From: Brachyhypopomus gauderio
Taxonomy: Eukaryota > Chordata > Actinopteri > Gymnotiformes > Hypopomidae
Length of the DNA stretch: 64,000 nt
NCBI RefSeq assembly: GCF_052324685.1
Contig: NC_135225.1
Location: forward strand, 9,668,415 to 9,732,414
Direction of reading: 5' to 3'
Part shown: positions 36,458 through 48,944 of the stretch, in pieces
Position numbering within the stretch: position 1 is the first letter of the stretch
Layout of the letters: every line of letters starts with the position of its first letter
Notes under the pieces: model-generated
Seen by the model: the letters and a program-made list of their open reading frames with translations, nothing else
Database searches by the model: none
Told to the model about the DNA's origin: nothing
Program-made: the position numbers and the translations under genes

Positions 36458-39400
36458 TCAATGGTAGTACACCTGAATAGGTCCACTGGATTGCCTTTCA
36501 CGGTGGAAAAGCTTGTTCCAGTCTCGAGTGGCCTCCGTCAGATGTCTCTGGCCATGACCTACCCAGGTTTCCTGGTTTCTAAAAAGACGACCACAAAACC
36601 AACACCTGAAGGCTGACTGAAACCCATCTGTCTTAGATGCCGAAGGTGCCACCTTATACTTATTACCGCACAACCTCTTTAGCTTCAGATTCAGGACGAA
36701 CCTTTCTTTAACAGTCCCTTGAGGCCAGTCTCGTCTGTAGTGAGATGAATGGCAGTTCACTGAAGGTGACTTCCGGAAGGTGTCACAGTTGAGCTCAGAA
36801 AGAGCTTTGAGAGTTCCCTGAGACAGCACGACCTTCTCCACTGCTCCCTTGTGCCTGTGAACTACTCTCATAATGTTGGTCACTTCTGGAATATCTGTGT
36901 CTGGGTGATTGAGGACTACAACAGGCTGGTTTAAGCGGGGAACCTGTATCGTTTGCGAGTAACAAACAGGGAAGAGCCTTAGAGTCCTTTCTAAGCCTTG
37001 ATGAATGGGCTCCCAGTAAGGAACAAACGCTGGTGTGTCATTTTCTTGTGAGGTTTCCACCAATGGCTTCCACCTCCTAGATTTACAGAACGGTTCCTGC
37101 GAGTCTTTGATTGGCTCTCCTTGTCTCTTCCTGTTCAGGGCTGACTCATTCATTGTCAGTGAGGACTGTGAAGTTTGCTTCTCAATGGCCACAATCCCTG
37201 CTACAGCTATGGCTTCGGTTGGTGTCACACCAACTTGTTGGGTGGAGAGGCCGCCTAGTTCAACTGAGTGCACTTTATTGCCTGTAAAGATATCGAGAAT
37301 GATCTGGTTAAAAATTGCAGATAACAGTTTCCAAAACCTTCCATTTATACATAAATGCAATAGTAATTAAACAGACGGTAAAGGTCACTCATAATATAAG
37401 AAATGTATATAATAATAATAATAATAATAAGAAGAAGAATAAGAAAACTTCGAGAACAAGTCTCAAAGTGATTATTTAAAATACATTTATAATATTATAT
37501 ATATACAAATATATAAAATTGTATACTCCCTTGTATGTTCTATATTCATTAACATTAATGTGTCACACTCTCCTACTACACTCTTCATACAATTTAAAAT
37601 CTTATTTTTTCAGGTGACATGAAAATATTTTGATTTGAGTAGTATACATTTTTTGCCATATTTAATGCATTTTTTTTTTCATAGAAAGACATAAGAAGGC
37701 TTTACAGCATGAAGTCATGAATAACAATGCATGCATTAAGTCATGCTGTAAGACAGTGGTTACAAATATCTGAGCAAGACTACAAAGCGGATATACATTG
37801 CCGCATTTACATAATAAATATTAAATTCTTGCTTACCTCTGAATGTAACTTCAGGATCATCAAGCAAATGGCTGATGGTGGTAACAGGGAGCTCTTCTAG
37901 TGTCTTATTCACATCTGGATTATGGCAAGAGTCTCCTAGTGGTAACACTGCTAAGTAATTACGTCCCTCTACAGTTTCGGGTGTACAGGTCTGATCTAAA
38001 GGGATGGAGGCATCTCTGGGGTCTACATTGTTTGTGTACTCATCACTGTTGTCTTGGAATAACAAGCCTCCATCTTCACTTGGGCAGTTAGATAGTGACT
38101 CAGTAGAATGTGGTTTATGCGGGGATACTATGGTTCCACTAAAAACCTTTAATTCAGATCTGGCTTCCTTTTCTTGATTTGTTAAAAATGTACTTGACTG
38201 CATATTCCCTTTCTGTTCATTGGAGTGAACCAGAGGTGGCTGGGTTACCTTGGAGCCTTCCCAGGAGTCCTTAACCATGTTGTTCACATTCACATTAGGG
38301 ATCCCATCTTTTTCAGACATCAGGGTTGGCAGCTGGGAGTTTAACTCCTTTTCCAAGCTGCCAAGATCAGATGGAGGATTGGAAGCTAGACTAAAATAAC
38401 CTACATTGTGTTGGCTGGTGGTACGCTCAGCATGGCTTACTTTAGAATCTCTTATTGTAGTTCTGTGAATGTCAGTGTGTTCTTCAGTCTGTTCTACTTC
38501 CTGCATCTTTGAATGCAGTGTATGCACATCCACCTGCCTGACAGAACTTACTTCCACTGAGATACGTATACTGTCTCCATTTAAGGGATATGTGTTAGAG
38601 TTAGACATTACATCAGATGGTGTCAATGTCTTTTTACTCTTCTTCTGAACTGCTACATTAAAACTCTCCTCTGTTCCTGGGGGAATGGGCTGTGCATGTA
38701 CCTCGGAAATTTCTATGAAGGCATGACAAGCATCTTTAACAACACTGCCAGTGTTATCTACCTGAGGAACATCTACTGGAGCTTCATGTTGCTTTTCACA
38801 CTGTCCTTGTTTTACTGGTTGGCCAGAAACTGAGGTAGCATCATTATAGTTATAGGAGACATGTTTAGTGGTGATATCACATGATTGAGTGGATGTTTGA
38901 TCACATGACCTCTTGATCTGAGATTCTGATTCTTCACCATGTAATTCATTCGGATTTATAGGTGGAATTTGACCTTTTGTGTCTGAGGAAACCTCTGGCT
39001 TGGTCGATGGTATAACTTTAAGGACAAGATGCTTTTTTCCATCCACCATCTTGAAGCCAACCACTTTTGTAGTGCAATCAGGAGGCACTGAGAGGTTGTT
39101 CTTGTCCATGAACCCTGAAAGTTCATCCTTGCCAGCACTTTGAAGTTCTGGGAATTCTGTGCTACACTGCTTTGGTTTTTGATGTAACGGGAAGGGTGCA
39201 GCACAGGACAGAGATGCAAGCTCAGATTCTCCTTTTACAATTATTGGCCACTTCTTTCCACTATTCACTGTTCTCTCAAGAAACTGCTGGGTCTCCTCTA
39301 AGGTCCTTGATGGATTTAGCAGGATGCCGTTTTCATCGAGCAAACCTACACCTGAGAAAGGCAGAAAACCAGAAGATGGCCACTTGGTTTCTGATTTTGG

Positions 39401-40198
39401 GAGCAAGAGTTTGAATTGTGGCACATTACTGCTATGGTCTTTTGCAGCAAGGTCTTTTTTTCTCCACCTGTTATTTCTCCTCCAATCCCTATGGCAGGTT
39501 GTAGTCATGTGCTTCAGGATGTCCTCTTTATTGGACGCCTCGGCAGCATCAGCCAGGAGATTCCCGTTCTGTTCACAATTCATAGGCCTAATACCTAATT
39601 TTTCAGTACAATCTGTGGGTGGCAGAGTCCTGTGTGGACAAGGGTGATTCATAAAAAATTTTAAGTCCTTTGAGGAAAACGTGCACTTTCCACAGTGGTA
39701 CTGATCATTCAGGCTGTGCTGAGTTTTACAATGTTTTGTAAGTTGGCATTCAGTTTTTATTGTACTGTCATTGCAAATCTCACATGTGAGCCTAGAGTCA
39801 CTGTGTTTCATGCGATGCTGATTGAGGGTATTTAACTCAGTGGTGGTAAAGCTGCACACATCACAAGGAAACAAGGGTGGCTTTTCTTTTCCTCCATGAA
39901 AGATCCTTAAGTGGTTTAACAAACCACTGGAACTAAAAACTGTGCTGTCTTTACAGTCAGGACAAGTGAGTTCTCTGCTACAACTGTCCTCCACGTGGTT
40001 CTTTTGGTGTTCATTTTGGGTTGGCTTTTTGGATAGCGGTATGTCCACCTTTTCCTCTTCAACAGTACTTTTGACAGTGACAGAAGAAACTGAGGACTTC
40101 CTGAGTCTTAACCGTCTATGCCAGTTACCTCTTTCATTATCACCTGCTTGGTCACCATCTCCATGATAGCTGCTTTGGTTGGTGTGGTCCATTTCCAT
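36458..40198 (-). CDS. znf518a: znf518a: zinc finger protein 518A, two coding exons, 1061 codons plus stop
   Basis: Coding exons on the minus strand are 40198-37837 and 37281-36458. The donor is GTAAGC, the acceptor CTTTACAG, and the phase-1 junction joins DPEVTFR through Gly to NKVHSVELGG. The N-terminal part has four C2H2-type fingers at about residues 79-101 (CPDC...HLRIFH), 112-132 (CDVC...HRMKH), 139-161 (CEIC...HCKTQH) and 169-189 (CGKC...HPCPH). A long unstructured middle includes GFKMVDGKKHLVLKVI. A lone C-terminal finger reads CWFCGRLFRNQETWVGHGQR then H. This spacing, a finger cluster and one terminal CWFCGR finger, is that of the ZNF518 family of nuclear chromatin proteins. The A paralogue is chosen from synteny with blnk and ccnj. 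Human ZNF518A is longer (about 1480 residues). The first ATG is at 40198; a 5' UTR intron probably ends at TTGTAG near 40213. Confidence 0.92.
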
Positions 40199-42548
40199 GT
40201 TCAATTCATAGACCTACAACATTCAAAACATGCAAAAATTTCACAATGATTCAAGTTTCACAATGATTTTGACTGTTTAAGACAAAAATCTTATTGTTTG
40301 TAGTGTCATAAATAAATTAGAGCAGATATTCAATACAATTGATTGATAAAATGCAATTTTGTTTTTCTTCATGACATAAAAAACAAGGAAACTATAAGTT
40401 TCCAACTGGGTAAAAGGACTGGGAAAATTTCTTAGATTAAATTGTACCACAGCTGCTGCGTCAGAAAGCTCTACAAATCAATAAATGCGTGCATTCCTAA
40501 AACCTATTTTGTACCTATTCATAACTGTTGGTTTAATTGAAGACTGCCGTCTTCAGTAAAATAGTGATAGAAATATTCATTTACATGATGCTACAATAGT
40601 TTGTAAACTCCTGTAGAGATAACACTGTTGTATACAGTAATATAACGTAGCTAATGAAAATCTAATCCTGATTTAGGCCAATTACCATTATGTAATTACT
40701 TGCTGGGTTTCACACAGGAAACACTAATTGTCACAGTCTAAGAAACTGACCAAATCACAATTTAATAACTGGCACATTACTGCGCCAAAAACCTTGTGGG
40801 ATCTTGTCAAGAAAATACAACAGAGGCCAAGAATATATCTGTGCTAAGCACTTGGTGTGGCTGAAATGAAATCACATAATTGGCTACAACATCTTTATTA
40901 CCAAGCAAAACTGCATAAACTGAATTAACACCTATCTATTAAAAAGACGTGAATCGAGATATAGTGTGATGCGAGATGAAGTTTAAACGCGAGCTGAGTT
41001 TAATACATGATACAAACAGTTAACAGGATAAGTGTAAGCCTCCAAACTGTCAGCAGCTTAACTAGCTAGGTTAGGTCCTTTATCTCCCGGGGTTGTTTGC
41101 TAGGCGCTTTACGTCTAAACTTAAACGTTCAACAGATGTCGTTCATTTCACAGCTCGGTGTTCAGAGTTAAGACGGCAGAGATAAACACCGTGAACACCG
41201 GGCTTCACTCCTTTATCGTCTCTGGGAAAAGTTAGCCCTGGTTAGTTGACAACAACAAACCTTTGTTTGCACCTGTAGCTCTGTAGTAGCAGAAGTGCAG
41301 GAACAGCCTGGTGCATATGCGCCAACCGTGGGACACTTACACTCATAAAACTTTTTTTGAGCGAAAGGTCTACGATTAAAATACCCGCGAAGGCAAATTG
41401 AACGTCGTTGGTGACTGGTTTAATGTCGGGTCTGGTGTGTGTAAAACTAGCTCACGTTGACTCAAGAGTTCAGCGGCTCATACCCCAACTTGGACCTCCC
41501 CTCTCTGTCTCTCGTTTCTCACAGCAACTTTGACCAAACTGAACCCCATTGAGAACACACACACGCATATGAAATACAGTGTCTCGGTAAATCACTTCAC
41601 GAATGTGTTAAAGCGAAGCGCAGGAACAAGCGTTACATTTCTAACGGACTTACGTGATGTTAACGTTAGGTCCTCATAATCAAGCCAGTCAGTCAACGGC
41701 GGATGGCAGCCATGACACTCCAATCCGGGGACATGCTGAAGGCTTTAAACCCACAGCGACAGCGAGTCAAGCGGATAACTATAGATTGTCAGTTTGTCCA
41801 CTTCACATAAATAAAGTTGTCCATTATCAAGTTTCTTTGGTTTGCATGTGTTTTATAGTGCAAGCAAGCGAGGTGGCAAACTTGCAGTTCTGCATGCGCG
41901 GTAGCTACGTTTATATAGTCAACACGTGCTTCCTCTTTGAAAATCCTACCAACAGTTTATAACAGTCCTATTAACTCGTTGGACGTCATTCAACTACCGT
42001 GAAAAACAGCTGCTAGTGTCCAACGAATCAGTAAACCAGTAAGAGTTCATACATTTTCAAGTACTTAAATAAAGTAATGAAACGTACATGCTACATCAGC
42101 ATTGCAATTCTTTTTTTTTATCATAGCCTACAGACATGGCATTGCCAAGTTGGCTGATCTAATGCCGATGTATTCCACTGCTGTCTTCAGGTTGTTTTAT
42201 GGCTACTGCAGTTTACAGAGGTTTGTCTGAGGGGTCATGGTATAATGCATTTTATATCATTTAAATATTCAGTCGTACTGCTTAGTGCGTGATGTTATAC
42301 ATTGCATTGGATTGTATTTGTGAAACACTAAAATATAAACTTACTGGAGAGTCAGTTTTTTTGTTCTGTCTAAAACAGTTTTTTAAATTCTCTTCAATTA
42401 GTTTATCTTTTCATTTTTACATAGTAATGCTAAAAACAAAAACAATGACCAATATGTGACATCCAGATAATTCTCATGAAATCATTCATCATTTAATTTA
42501 AGAGACTTAATGAACTCTGAGCATTATCTGCTTCCAGATTACCCCACT
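40199..42548. other. znf518a upstream region (5' UTR intron and promoter)
   Basis: Sequence upstream of the znf518a coding exons. CpG content rises at about 41070-41800 (AGCGGCTCATACC, AACGTCGTTGG, GCGAAGCGCAGG), the likely promoter and first non-coding exon of znf518a. A possible minus-strand donor is CTACAG|GTGCAA near 41273. The open frame at 41654-41962 has no recognisable content. 41970-42540 is AT-rich with nothing recognised. Confidence 0.55.
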
Positions 42549-44165
42549 CTCTTATGTATATAGTCCTGTGTGGCCCTGCTGTCTTATGTATATAGTCCTG
42601 TGTAGCCCTACTGTCTTATGTATATAGTCCTGTGTAGTCCTACTGTCTTATGTATATAGTCCTGTGTAGTCCTACTGCCTTATGTATATAGTCCTGTGTA
42701 GTCCTACTGTCTTATGTATATAGTCCTGTGTGGCCCTACTGTCTTGTGTATATAGTCCTGTGTAGTCCTACTGTCTTATGTATATAGTCCTGTGTAGCCC
42801 TACTGTCTTATGTATATAGTCCTGTGTAGTCCTACTGTCTTATGTATATAGTCCTGTGTAGTCCTACTGCCTTATGTATATAGTCCTGTGTAGTCCTACT
42901 GTCTTATGTATATAGTCCTGTGTGGCCCTACTGTCTTATGTATATAGTCCTGTGTAGTCCTACTGTCTTATGTATATAGTCCTGTGTGGCCCTGCTGTCT
43001 TATGTATATAGTCCTGTGTAGCCCTACTGTCTTATGTATATAGTCCTGTGTAGTCCTACTGTCTTATGTATATAGTCCTGTGTAGTCCTACTGCCTTATG
43101 TATATAGTCCTGTGTAGTCCTACTGTCTTATGTATATAGTCCTGTGTGGCCCTACTGTCTTGTGTATATAGTCCTGTGTAGTCCTACTGTCTTATGTATA
43201 TAGTCCTGTGTAGCCCTACTGTCTTATGTATATAGTCCTGTGTAGTCCTACTGTCTTATGTATATAGTCCTGTGTAGTCCTACTGCCTTATGTATATAGT
43301 CCTGTGTAGTCCTACTGTCTTATGTATATAGTCCTGTGTGGCCCTACTGTCTTATGTATATAGTCCTGTGTAGTCCTACTGTCTTATGTATATAGTCCTG
43401 TGTAGTCCTACTGCCTTATGTATATAGTCCTGTGTAGTCCTACTGTCTTATGTATATAGTCCTGTGTAGCCCCACTGTCTTATGTATATAGTCCTATGTA
43501 GTCCTACTATCTTATGTATATAGTCCTGTGTAGTCCTACTGTCTTATATATATAGTCCCGTGTAGCCCTACTGTCTTATGTATATAGCCCTGTGTAGCCC
43601 TACTGTCTTATGTATATAGTCCTGTGTAGCCCCACTGTCTTATGTATATAGTCCTGTGTAGCCCTACTGTCTTATGTTATGTATATTGTCCTGTGTAGCC
43701 CCACTGTCTTATGTATATAGTCCTGTGTAGTCCTACTGCCTTATGTATATAGTCCTGTGTAGCCCCACTGTCTTATGTATGTAGTCCTGTGTAGCCCTAC
43801 TGTCTTATGTATATAGTCCTGTGTAGCCCCACTGTCTTATGTATATAGTCCTGTGTAGTCCTACTGCCTTATGTATATAGTCCTGTGTAGTCCTACTGTC
43901 TTATGTATATAGTCCTGTGTAGCCCCACTGTCTTATGTTATGTATATAGTCCTGTGTAGCCCCAGTCTTATGTATATAGTCCTGTGTAGTCCTACTGTCT
44001 TATATATATAGCCCTGTGTAGCCCCACTGTCTTATGTATATAGTCCCGTGTAGCCCTACTGTCTTATGTATATAGTCCTGTGTAGTCCTACTGTCTTATG
44101 TATATAGTCCTGTGTAGTCCTTCTGTCTTATGTATATAGTCCTGTGTAGTCGTACTGTCTTATGT
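42549..44165. repeat. 32-bp minisatellite, about 50 copies, with 13-unit higher-order structure
   Basis: The unit is TCTTATGTATATAGTCCTGT followed by GTAGTCCTACTG. It is repeated head to tail with few changes (GTAGCCCT, GTGGCCCT, TGCCTT, TCTTGTG). The marker variant GGCCCTGCTG occurs at 42572 and again at 42988, exactly 416 bases or 13 units apart. The order of variants between them repeats in the next block. The right part, after about 43450, is more diverged, with AGCCCCACTG units and a few TTATGTTATG length variants. Confidence 0.97.
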
Positions 44166-44260
44166 AGCACCTGGGTCCTGGAGGAACATTGTTTCATTTC
44201 ACTGTGTACCATCACACACTGTATATGGTTGAAATGACAATAAAAACCCTTGAAAATTAT
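44166..44260 (+). mobile_element. retroposon 3' end fragment
   Basis: GTAGCACCTGGGTCCTGGAG, TTTCATTTCACTGTGTACCA, TATATGGTTGAAATGACAAT and AAAAACCC form a 3' tail seen at the end of many fish retroposons. It directly abuts the minisatellite, which may have expanded from inside the element. Confidence 0.5.
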
Positions 44261-44469
44261 TTGAGAATGGTCCACTTAAGAACTTTCAGCTCTTTTTAAA
44301 AATAACCTTTTATTTTACGATATTGGTATATAATTTAAGAACAGTGTTTGCTATTTAAATACAGCATCATTCAACCGAGGAGGGATGCCAGTAGACACGC
44401 TTTATTCCTCAAGGGAAAAGGCCTGAGCATAATGGCTTGTGACAATTGCAGTATCGCTTATCTCCCCGG

Positions 44470-44600
44470 CGTACTGAAGCCATGGATGAGGATGACGTCA
44501 GTGCAAACTCGCTCCTGATTGGATGGCCATCGAACGTTGTCGAATGTAAGACGTAATTCAATTGGCAGAACTAGTCCAAAGTTCCTAAGCGATGTTGTCT
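44470..44600 (+). promoter_or_regulatory. candidate ccnj promoter with CRE and CCAAT boxes
   Basis: A full cAMP-response element TGACGTCA lies at 44493-44500. It is followed by ATTGG (inverted CCAAT) at 44518-44522 and CAATTGG near 44568. The position, 0.8 kb upstream of the ccnj ATG and in the most CpG-rich part of the interval, fits a promoter. No TATA box is obvious. Confidence 0.5.
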
Positions 44601-45308
44601 GTCGGCTTACTCAGATGTTTTGCCGCAAAACAAACATCGTTTTGTTACTATTTTGTTGTTCCTTTTTTTAAATAGTAATTTGCTCACGACCTATCGATTT
44701 GATATATCTAGTCTGTATGAAGGTTATATTGTGTGGGGGTAAGTAGCCCATTACACACAGCTGGAGAATTCACTAATGTTACTCTTATGATGCACCGTTT
44801 TAAACAGCCTTCCGTCACGACTAACCCGCCTGTGCCTGCACCACAGATTGATGATAATGTCTTTCTCCCATTATTTTAGTTATTGTTGCATTGTCAACTA
44901 GCTACCTAACTACCTAGCAGCCTTTGGAATTGGCATCGTAATATTATAGCTTAAAATCTAAATTGATCTGATCAAGTTGCTTACCCTCCCCTATTCCTTT
45001 GGCTCAGATGCTCCCCAAGGCTGGTGTTAACACTCGTTAAGTTGGTCTAAATGAGCAGTTTCTGATTGAGAAAGCCAACCAATGGGCAGTGATCACAATG
45101 GCTCACAGGCGACCTCATGAAAACAGAGAATGAGGTTGGAATGGGAGTGACCTTTGCAATTAGGCAAGCTGGCATTTTTACGTTTGAAGTTGTACTGAAC
45201 ATAGTCAAACGCGTATATCTCTCCAGTTCGTCTCTGTAATTGAGCTGTCCTGCACGACCTACGCTGTTAACAAATATATTTTACAAGGCACCCGACTCGT
45301 TTCAGCCA

Positions 45309-47294
45309 ATGGAGCTGCAGGGACAGTGGTGGAAAGGCCAACTTGCCGGAGACATTTATCATGCTCTACGCTGCAAAGTTTGTATCTTAACATTAACTTT
45401 TTAAACTTTAGTTATTCCAGTTTTGATGAATGCCACTACATTTCTCTGCATGCTGGGGTTTTTTTAATGACTATGGTGCTGCAGCTGAACCTGCCTTGAT
45501 CTGCACTCCCACATCATGTCATCCAGTTTCCCAGTTTTACTGAATTAGATGGTCGATATTTATTTATTTATTTCCTCCAGGAACTTGTGCTGCCTGTGTA
45601 CAAAGGCCAGTCCCCTCAGCTCAGCCTTCGGCGTTACTTTGCAGATCTCATAGCAATAGTGAGCAACCACTTCAGGCTGTGTCCAGCTGCTAGACATTTG
45701 GCTGTGTACCTGCTGGATCTCTTCATGGATCGCTATGACATCTCTGTGCAGCAACTTCACATGGTTGCCCTTTCCTGTCTGCTATTGGCTAGTAAGTTGC
45801 TTGGCAACTTTCTCTGCACTATAAGTAGCTTCAGACCTTTTAATACACCTGCTGGTTTGAATGTCTAACTCAAATTTGCAAAGGCATTCAGTGCTTCAAG
45901 TGATTTTGTCCATTGAAGTCTTTTTTTTCTAAATTGTTTTATTCCAGGTAAATTTGAGGAGAGAGAGGACAAGGTGCCAAAGCTTGAGACACTTAACAAT
46001 CTTGGATGTATGAGCTCCATGAAGCTGGTGCTGACCAAGCAGGGTCTCCTGCACATGGAGCTGCTACTGCTGGAGACCTTCCACTGGAACTTGTACTTAC
46101 CCACTGCTGCCCACTTCATAGAGTACTACCTGTCGATTGCTGTCAGTGAGACTGACCTTCATGATGGCTGGCCAATGGTGTGCTTGGAGAAGTCTGTGCT
46201 ATATATGACCAAATATGCAGATTACTTTTTAGAGGTTTCTTTGCAAGGTAAGGTATTTATGGTATTTGTGTATCTTTTAAAGTTTGATTTGAGTTCAATT
46301 CAAAACAGTATCAAATAGAGCACCATTACATACCACTGTGGCATGAAATTATATCAACTGTTCACACATAGAAAACTAATAACCAATAAATTCAGGATCA
46401 GTTAATGATTGTACTTAAATAAATAAAAAAATAAAATAATCTGAATTGGTTGTAAGCTATGGTCTGAAGCTGGTTCAGATTCAGAAAACGATTAATCCCC
46501 AAGGGATGTATCAAGATGTATTGCTTTCTGCCCAGATCATGCATTCCTTAGATTCGCCCCTTCACTGGTAGCTGCTGCCTGTGTGGCCTCATCACGGGTG
46601 ATTCTGCGTCTGTCTCCAACCTGGCCCCCCCGTCTGCAGCATCTTACTGGCTACACGTGGGAGCAATTGCTGCCCGGACTGGAGAGACTACTCATGTGAG
46701 TGGCTGTCTGCCATACCTTTTTCCCCAGGGCATCATGATGCCTAAACAGAACTACTGTAAATTCTAAAATCGACCTAATAAAGCAATGAGGTATCCCACA
46801 TCATTGCAGCTGGCACCCGAGCAACCAATAATACGTTTTGAATATCTACTTGCATGTTGAACTGCTCTTGAATGCTGACTGTAAACCTTAAATTTACGCA
46901 TTGCAGTGCACATGATAGTGATGTAAAGGAGGCCAACAAGCAGGAGCTCCAGATGCCACAGCCCAGTCTGCAGCCCAGTCTACAGTCCAGTCTGCAGCCC
47001 GGCCAGGCTTCCTATAATGCTCAGTGTCCGGGTGTCACCATAGCTCAGTACGTCCACAGACCTACTTTACAGTACACCCAGCAGAGCTGCCAACCAGTGC
47101 TGGTCTCAACCCATGGTCCGGCAGGGACCTACCTCTCCCATGCTGCTTCACTGCAGACCTCTAGTAGTTCTGTACATGGGCAAGGGCAGACTCAGACCTT
47201 GTCTGTACCACTGGATGCCAAGATGAATATGCCAAACGGGGCCTACCAGATGACTTCAGTCTACCCATGCACAGCACCGTGCTTTGACAGGTGA
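45309..47294 (+). CDS. ccnj: ccnj: cyclin J, five coding exons, 375 codons plus stop
   Basis: Exons: 45309-45377, 45581-45791, 45948-46247, 46536-46695, 46907-47294. All phases agree. The protein starts [20 protein letters not shown]. The cyclin box includes [39 protein letters not shown] and [20 protein letters not shown]. Then come [20 protein letters not shown] and [10 protein letters not shown]. The second cyclin fold includes [20 protein letters not shown], and the family tail ends [11 protein letters not shown] ... CTAPCFDR. Length and exon pattern match mammalian CCNJ (about 370-380 residues). A Gln/Ser/Pro-rich C-terminal repeat ([13 protein letters not shown]) is prominent. In fly, cyclin J pairs with Cdk1 in early embryos; the vertebrate role is little known. 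Exon 1 uses the donor AAA|GTTTGT. Confidence 0.96.
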
Positions 47295-48459
47295 TTGACA
47301 GGTGGATGCAAATGACCAAGAGGACTATAGTCGCCATTAGGTGTGTTATCAAAAAACTGCTGCTGCTTTACTTTTTAATGTCAAAAGAGAATTTAAAAAG
47401 TCAAAATGGATAAATACTGTAACAACTGTGAGGTGCAAAGTGAAAAAGATGTGCAATACAGTAGGATGTAACTGTTTCTACAACTGTATCATTCTTTGAA
47501 GTTTTCTTCTCTCCTCATTTGTGGGTTTTTTTTCTTCCTGAGGAGAGTATTATTTTGAGCATGCTTGCCAGTGAAGTAGACAGGGGAGAAAGACACAAAT
47601 AATAGAAAATTGTGCTGGGATTTTTTTATCAACACCAGCAGTTCACCAGTGTTCATTTTTATTAACACCAGCAGGCTTAAAGGTGTTCATTTCAGCCAAG
47701 CTACCTCAGAAGTACTGAATGTAGATTAGCTTATAACTTTATAAATGCACTTTGGACTGAACATTTTTTAAATAAAATGCAACATTTGAGTTGTACCATT
47801 GTTGTACCACATCTTCCCCTGTTGGTTTCTTAAGATCCTCCATCTAATACAAATGACAACACTAGTAAATATGTAACTTTTATTTTCAATGTCACATGAA
47901 TGTAGTATACACTAGGTTTACGTGAAGTACTTTGGAAATAAGCAGTTAATATTGAATGGAAATGTACTTCAAATAACTTATCAATAAGAAAGATTGATAA
48001 CCGTTTGAAAATCAGTGCTTCAAGCTAAATTTAACTGAGATTACAAAGGGCTTGTGGGTTTAGGATTGGAAGAGCTTTCTACTCCCATCCATAATTTAAA
48101 TTTGTTACTTCTAAACTTGTAGGATATATGGAGACATTTATTCAATTGATTAGCCAGGATTTGACTGTACTTGTTAGAATTACTGGTCATGTGATGTGGA
48201 CAATTTTATATAAGGAAGTGGCTACCTCCAGGGAGCGATTAATCTGCCTCAAAAACAAAGCTGAAGTACAAAAAAAATTATAAAGTAGCTAAAATATGTG
48301 GAAGCACAAAAAAAATCATGAACATAGAACTTGTTTTATCAGTTTCTGGATTTGTATTATTTATTCAATGTATTTGTTTATTGGTTTTATGAATCTCACT
48401 TTTGTTTATGAAAGTGGTAAAAGTACAGTGGGAATGAGAGGTTCACTTGAGTAGGAGTT
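47295..48459. other. ccnj 3' UTR and ccnj-cc2d2b convergent spacer
   Basis: 3' UTR of ccnj followed by AT-rich sequence up to the end of the cc2d2b remnant. A local direct repeat (AACACCAGCAG...GTGTTCAT) occurs twice near 47630-47690. Nothing else is recognised. Confidence 0.6.
47771..47776 (+). terminator. poly(A) signal AATAAA for ccnj
   Basis: AATAAA lies about 480 bases after the ccnj stop, in an AT-rich 3' UTR. Confidence 0.65.
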
Positions 48460-48469
48460 TTAGTTTTCA

Positions 48470-48685
48470 TCATTGGTAGGTGGGTGGAATAATGATTCCT
48501 CCTGCCGTCTGAGCAGCGTGTCCAGGAAGACCCACACAGAGGATGTCATTAAGGTGTGTTTCAATGTGGACGGCAAGAACAAACTGTACACCAGGAGTCT
48601 CAGTGCTGTGCATCCTTGTGTTCCAAACAACTTTGATCACCTGGTTTACATCCACAAAAGCGATCTGAATCGGCATGCCTGTTAC
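48470..48685 (-). pseudogene. cc2d2b: cc2d2b terminal exon with -2 frameshift
   Basis: It reads VTGMPIQIAFVDVNQVIKVV and QFVLAVHIETHLNDILCV, then loses the frame. The expected ending SVWVFLDTLLRR is found in the next frame, which stops at 48460-48462. Restoring a CT pair in the CTCT run at about 48534-48543 would rejoin them. Family: the C-terminal SVWIYVASL region of CC2D2A. Acceptor is TTTTCTCACCAG. Confidence 0.85.
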
Positions 48686-48944
48686 CTGGTGAGAAAAGAC
48701 CATCTGTTAGAGATCATGTATATACTTTATAGTGCATTATAAGGAAAGCATTTATTGATATTGTCTCAAAATCTGCCGAATTATATGTGGCATACATTCT
48801 CTTAGAGCAGAAATGCTTACACCGTTCTGTTTTTGCTTACTGAAATCCACCAGGAATGCTACCATCAAGCAAGCACTGTGAATTTTCACCCTGGCTTCAA
48901 AATTTAAACACAGAAAATGTTATTTGAAGCTGATTTTATATTAT

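Noticed and set aside
42549..44165. Regular repeats that might suggest a CRISPR array
   Set aside because: Units are directly adjacent with no unique spacers, and the context is a vertebrate genome; it is a minisatellite.
48473..48742. Plus-strand frame reading RKTHTEDVIKVCFNVDGKNK as a new protein
   Set aside because: The minus strand of the same bases aligns with the CC2D2 C-terminus with a proper acceptor; the plus frame is its shadow.
48841..48920. Minus-strand segment ending at a GTAAGC site as a missing cc2d2b exon
   Set aside because: The translation in all frames does not resemble the expected CC2D2 segment.
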